Position numbers and translations under genes: made by a program. The notes below the pieces were generated by a model. That model searched no databases and had not been told where the DNA came from. It was given only the letters and a program-made list of their open reading frames with translations. This document shows positions 60,616 through 64,000 of a stretch of 64,000 nt of DNA, piece after piece (the stretch's first letter is position 1; each line of letters opens with the position of its first letter). This DNA is from Pseudocitrobacter sp913778145 (GTDB lineage Bacteria > Pseudomonadota > Gammaproteobacteria > Enterobacterales > Enterobacteriaceae), in assembly GCA_035726825.1 (NCBI GenBank), contig JALNTX010000001.1:434001-498000 (forward strand), in the 5' to 3' direction.

Positions 60616-61627
60616 GGCCGCGCATCCCCTTCAGTATGCTAATAAAGCGCGGCGACTGGACAATCAGCACGCACAGCACCACCACCGCTTTCACTACCTG
60701 GTTGAGCTCCGGCGGGAAACCTGAGAGCAAAATCCCGGTGTTCATCCCCTGAATAATCAGCGCCCCCACCATCGACAGCAGCAGGTTAAAGCGCCCGCCC
60801 ATCAGCGAACCACCACCAATCACCACCGCCAGAATAGCGTCCAGCTCCAGCCAGAGCCCGGCGTTATTGGCATCCGCACCGCGAATATCCGCCGTGACAA
60901 TCACTCCGGCGATGGCTGCGCACACGCCACTCAGGACGTAGGTCAGCATCACCACTATGCGAGTATTTACCCCGGCATTTTTCGCCGCACGGATGTTAAT
61001 ACCCACCGCTTCGATAAACATCCCCAGCGCCGTTTTGCGGGTAAAGAGCCAGAAAATCAGCAAGGTAATCAATGCGATGATCACCGGCGTCGGGAACAGC
61101 AGCAGCGAGCCGCTGCCCAGCCATGCCAAATGCGGCGAATCAAAGGTGACGATTTGCCCGGTGGTGATCAGTTGCGCGACGCCTCGCCCGGCGACCATCA
61201 GAATCAGCGTCGCCACAAAGGGCTGGATTTTCAGGAGCGCCACCAGAACGCCGTTCCATAGCCCCGCCAGCACGCCGGAACCGAGGGCCGCGAACAGCAC
61301 AATCGGCAGGCTGTGCCCGGCGACGGTCATCGAGGCCGCCGTCGCACCGGCAATCGCCATCACCGCGCCTACAGAGAGGTCGATCCCGCCAGTCGCTATC
61401 ACCAGCGTCATGCCAATCGCCAGCAGCGCGACGGGTGCCGCGCGGTTAAGAATATCAATCGGGCTGCCGAACAGGCGTCCATCCTGCAACACCACCTGCA
61501 AGAAGTGCGGCGAGACGAGGCTATCAACCAGCAGCACCAGGAGCAGCGCGATAAGTTGCGGCATGCCCGTCGGCCATTTGAAGCGGCGTTTGGGCTGGCC
61601 TGGCTGGGGTAAGGATTGTGGCATCAC
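60602..61627 (-). CDS. ytfT: Galactofuranose ABC transporter permease YtfT
   Basis: 341 residues, second RbsC-type permease of the system, with GGIDLSVGAVMAIAGA and ten predicted helices. Follows ytfR by 10 bases and overlaps yjfF. Confidence 0.95.
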   Translation of the reverse strand: MMPQSLPQPGQPKRRFKWPTGMPQLIALLLVLLVDSLVSPHFLQVVLQDGRLFGSPIDILNRAAPVALLAIGMTLVIATGGIDLSVGAVMAIAGATAASMTVAGHSLPIVLFAALGSGVLAGLWNGVLVALLKIQPFVATLILMVAGRGVAQLITTGQIVTFDSPHLAWLGSGSLLLFPTPVIIALITLLIFWLFTRKTALGMFIEAVGINIRAAKNAGVNTRIVVMLTYVLSGVCAAIAGVIVTADIRGADANNAGLWLELDAILAVVIGGGSLMGGRFNLLLSMVGALIIQGMNTGILLSGFPPELNQVVKAVVVLCVLIVQSPRFISILKGMRGHDKT

Positions 61628-61637
61628 GGTTTACTCC

Positions 61638-63140
61638 TTATGCCGCAATAGCATTCATAATGGCCGGAACGGAGAGCTTATCGAGCGGGATCTCCGCCAC
61701 CTGTCGGCGATCGCGCATGATGATTATCCGGTCGGCATAGCCCACCAGTTCTTCCAGTTCAGATGAAATCACCAGCAGCGCCAGCCCATCAGCGCACAGG
61801 GTTTCGATCAGACGGATGATCTCCGCATGCGCGCCGACGTCGATCCCGCGCGTGGGTTCGTCGAGGATCAGGAACTGTGGGCGCGTCAGCAGCCAGCGTG
61901 AGAGCAGGACTTTTTGCTGATTGCCGCCGGAGAGAAACTCAATCGGCTGCTCCGCGCTCGGCGTGCGAATGCCGAGCTGGCGAATAAAGCGCTCGGCAAT
62001 TTCGTTTTGTTCTTTGCGCGGGATTGGCCTAAGCCAGCCGCGCTGGGCCTGAAGCGCCAGAATGATGTTTTCCCGCACCGACGCGGCGGCAATGATCCCG
62101 TCGGTTTTGCGATCCTCCGGGCAGAAGCCGATCCCCAGGCAGGACGCCTGATGCGGCGATCGTAGCGTTTGGCGTTTGCCTTTGATCGTCGCGCTACCGC
62201 TGTCGGCGGGTTTGATGCCGAAGATCACTTCCGCCGTTTCGGTGCGACCGGAACCAAGCAACCCCGCCAGCCCGACTATCTCACCGGGGCGCACCTGGAG
62301 ATCGAACGGTTCGATGGTGCCCTTTTTGCCAAAACCTTCAAATGCGGCAATCGGTTTGTCGCTTAACAATGTGCGGCCTGCGCGTTGTAAGGCGTGAGTG
62401 TCCAGTTCGCGGCCAAGCATCATTTTCACCAGTTCAATCTGCGGAAGCTCGCGCGTTTCCCGGCAGCCGACGAACGCGCCGTTGCGCAGCACGGTGATGC
62501 GATCGCTCACCGCGTAGACCTGATCGAGAAAGTGGGTAACGAAGATCAGGCTGACGCCCTGATCGCGCAACTGGCGCATCAGCGTGAACAGCATCTCCAC
62601 TTCTTTGGTGTCGAGGCTGGCGGTGGGTTCATCGAGGATCAATACTTTTGCGGAGAGATCGATAGCACGGCAAATCGCGACGATTTGCTGCATCGCCACG
62701 GAAAAGCGGTTGAGCGGCTCGCGGACATCCAGCGAAAAGCCGTAGGATTCCATCAGCGCGGTGGCGCGCTTTTCCATCTCTTTGCGGCGCAGAAAACCGA
62801 AGCGTTTCGGCTCGCGGCCAATAAAAAGGTTATCCGCCACCGACATATTGGGCAGCAGGTTCACTTCCTGATACACGGTGCCGATACCCAGCTGTTGGGC
62901 ATGAGCGGTGTTTTTGGGCGAGATAGTGTTGCCATCCAGCCAGATTGTGCCGCGATCGGCGTGATAAACGCCGGTTAAGGCTTTGATAAGCGTCGATTTC
63001 CCTGCGCCATTTTCGCCGAGTAGCGCCATGATTTCACCGCGCCGCAGGCTGAAATCGACGTTATCCAGCGCTTTAACGCCGGGGAAGAATTTGCTTAATC
63101 CTTCAGTGCGGAGGATTTCCTGGTGTTGGTTGGTGCTCAT
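61638..63140 (-). CDS. ytfR: Galactofuranose ABC transporter ATPase YtfR
   Basis: 500 residues with two ABC cassettes. First: Walker A GENGAGKST, Walker B LILDEPTASLD. Second: degenerate Walker A (LLGSGRTET), signature LSGGNQQKV, Walker B LILDEPTRGID. Typical of sugar importers such as RbsA/MglA. Confidence 0.95.
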   Translation of the reverse strand: MSTNQHQEILRTEGLSKFFPGVKALDNVDFSLRRGEIMALLGENGAGKSTLIKALTGVYHADRGTIWLDGNTISPKNTAHAQQLGIGTVYQEVNLLPNMSVADNLFIGREPKRFGFLRRKEMEKRATALMESYGFSLDVREPLNRFSVAMQQIVAICRAIDLSAKVLILDEPTASLDTKEVEMLFTLMRQLRDQGVSLIFVTHFLDQVYAVSDRITVLRNGAFVGCRETRELPQIELVKMMLGRELDTHALQRAGRTLLSDKPIAAFEGFGKKGTIEPFDLQVRPGEIVGLAGLLGSGRTETAEVIFGIKPADSGSATIKGKRQTLRSPHQASCLGIGFCPEDRKTDGIIAAASVRENIILALQAQRGWLRPIPRKEQNEIAERFIRQLGIRTPSAEQPIEFLSGGNQQKVLLSRWLLTRPQFLILDEPTRGIDVGAHAEIIRLIETLCADGLALLVISSELEELVGYADRIIIMRDRRQVAEIPLDKLSVPAIMNAIAA

Positions 63141-63145
63141 GGTTT

Positions 63146-63253
63146 CCCCTCACCCTAACCCTCTCCCGCAGGGAGAGGGGACGGATTGTGCCAATGGTAA
63201 GATTCTGCTTTGGTTTTCTCCCTCTCCCTGCGGGAGAGGGCCGGGGTGAGGGG
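63146..63253. repeat. Extragenic inverted repeat, copy 5 of 5 (inverted)
   Basis: 108 bp between ytfR and ytfQ, in opposite orientation to copies 1-4 (CCCCTCACCCTAA on the left, CCGGGGTGAGGGG on the right). It separates the binding-protein gene from the rest of the operon, where differential expression is common. Confidence 0.9.
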
Positions 63254-63259
63254 CCAAAC

Positions 63260-64000
63260 TCAATACCCCATATTTTTCTTCTTCTCTAACTCTTCTTTCG
63301 CTGTATCCGGCAGGTAAAGCGTCGATTTGGTAACGGTGACTTTCTCCGGCATCGTGCCGTCTTTCTTGAATTTCTCCAGCGCATCAAACGCCGGGCCGGC
63401 CATGTTTGGCGTCAGCTCCACGCTGGCGTTTGCTTCACCGGCAATCATCGCTTTATAGATATCCGGTACGCCGTCGATAGAGCCGGTGAGGATATCTTTG
63501 CCCGGTTTCAGCCCGGCTTCTTTAATCGCCTGAATCGCGCCGATCACCATGTCGTCGTTATGGGCGTAAACCATGCAGATGTTCTTGCCGTTGTTCTCGG
63601 CCTTGATGAAGCTCTCCATCACCTCTTTACCCTTACTGCGGGTAAAGTCGCCGGATTGAGAACGAATAATTTTGATGTTTGGCGCTTTGGCGATGGCTTC
63701 GGCAAAGCCTTTTTTACGGTCAATCGCCACGCTCGCGCCCACGGTGCCCTGTAGTTCAACGACGTTACACGGTTTGCCATCAACGGTTTTGGTCAGCCAT
63801 TCGCCAATTAACTGCCCTTCGAGTACGTTATTCGCGGTGACGGTGGTCATGTAGAGCGATTTGTCTTTCACATCAATGGAACGGTCGAGCAGGAACACCG
63901 GAATTTGCGCGTCTTTCGCTTCTTTCAGTACCGGTTCCCAGCCTGTCGCCACCACTGGCGCAATGAAGATGGCGTCCACGCCCTGGGCGATGAACGAGCG
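63260..64000 (-). CDS. ytfQ: Galactofuranose-binding protein YtfQ (5' end beyond window)
   Basis: C-terminal 246 residues; the frame runs open to the right edge (RSFIAQGVDAIFIAP), so the GTG at 63979 is internal. Periplasmic sugar-binding protein of the RbsB family. LLDRSIDVKDKSLYMTTVTA, AHNDDMVIGAIQA and the end KKKNMGY match E. coli YtfQ. Confidence 0.96.
   Translation of the reverse strand, partial: RSFIAQGVDAIFIAPVVATGWEPVLKEAKDAQIPVFLLDRSIDVKDKSLYMTTVTANNVLEGQLIGEWLTKTVDGKPCNVVELQGTVGASVAIDRKKGFAEAIAKAPNIKIIRSQSGDFTRSKGKEVMESFIKAENNGKNICMVYAHNDDMVIGAIQAIKEAGLKPGKDILTGSIDGVPDIYKAMIAGEANASVELTPNMAGPAFDALEKFKKDGTMPEKVTVTKSTLYLPDTAKEELEKKKNMGY

Noticed and set aside
1..64000. tRNA or rRNA genes, CRISPR arrays, insertion sequences, prophage or integrase genes
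   Set aside because: Looked for by eye on both strands; none could be supported. Small RNAs cannot be excluded without covariance searches.

Overview
The window reads as chromosome of an enterobacterium close to, but not, Escherichia coli (the Enterobacter/Leclercia/Kosakonia/Kluyvera side of Enterobacteriaceae is the best guess). Most of the backbone proteins are near-identical in length and sequence to E. coli proteins, and their order follows the E. coli pepA-argI-pyrBI-mgtA-tre-nrd-cybC-fbp-ytf region. miaE, several extra operons and a distinctive 90-110 bp repeat are not typical of E. coli K-12.

Region by region: 1-8.1 kb is backbone (end of pepA, holC, valS, yjgM, miaE, rraB, argI, tabA). 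8.1-31.4 kb is a large accessory block between tabA and pyrL. It holds a seven-gene chaperone/usher fimbrial operon and a FimZ/LuxR-like regulator. On the same strand follows a cluster around a 65-residue, six-cysteine double-glycine-leader peptide (DUF4762-like). That cluster encodes a DsbA-like membrane thioredoxin, an LpxL-like acyltransferase, a C39-peptidase ABC exporter, a MacA-like adaptor, a MacB, a TolC-like lipoprotein, and a mini fatty-acid/polyketide set (ketosynthase, MaoC hydratase, ACP, FabG-like reductase). A tandem HD-domain protein, a MarT/FidL-like membrane regulator pair, a FaeA/PapI-like regulator and an unknown small gene close the block. 31.4-44.1 kb is backbone again: pyrLBI with its attenuator, ridA, mgtA with the mgtL leader peptide and a PhoP box, treR, treBC, and nrdDG with FNR- and NrdR-like sites.

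44.1-53.2 kb is a second accessory block, one minus-strand operon. In transcription order it encodes a free-standing PRD protein, an SFCGS glycine-rich protein, DUF4312, DUF4311 and DUF4310 (a putative unconventional transporter), an amidohydrolase/deacetylase, a DgaE-like PLP ammonia lyase, a DgaF-like KDPG aldolase, a periplasmic lactonase and a PRD/EIIB/EIIA regulator. It looks like a pathway for an amino-sugar acid or a derivative, ending in pyruvate and glyceraldehyde-3-phosphate. 53.2-64 kb is backbone with a DUF2726 gene, cybC, pmbA, darP, a GNAT gene, mpl, fbp and the galactofuranose ABC transporter (yjfF, ytfT, ytfR and the C-terminal part of ytfQ).

The strongest candidate for an undescribed system is the peptide cluster at 16.1-27.8 kb. 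It combines a leader-cleaving exporter, a disulfide catalyst, an acyl-chain synthesis set with an acyltransferase, and a MacAB/TolC-type second export step. The inferred product is a disulfide-bonded, possibly acylated secreted peptide. The second candidate is the DUF4310/4311/4312/SFCGS transporter. All gene calls come from reading sequence and remembered family knowledge; no database search was run.
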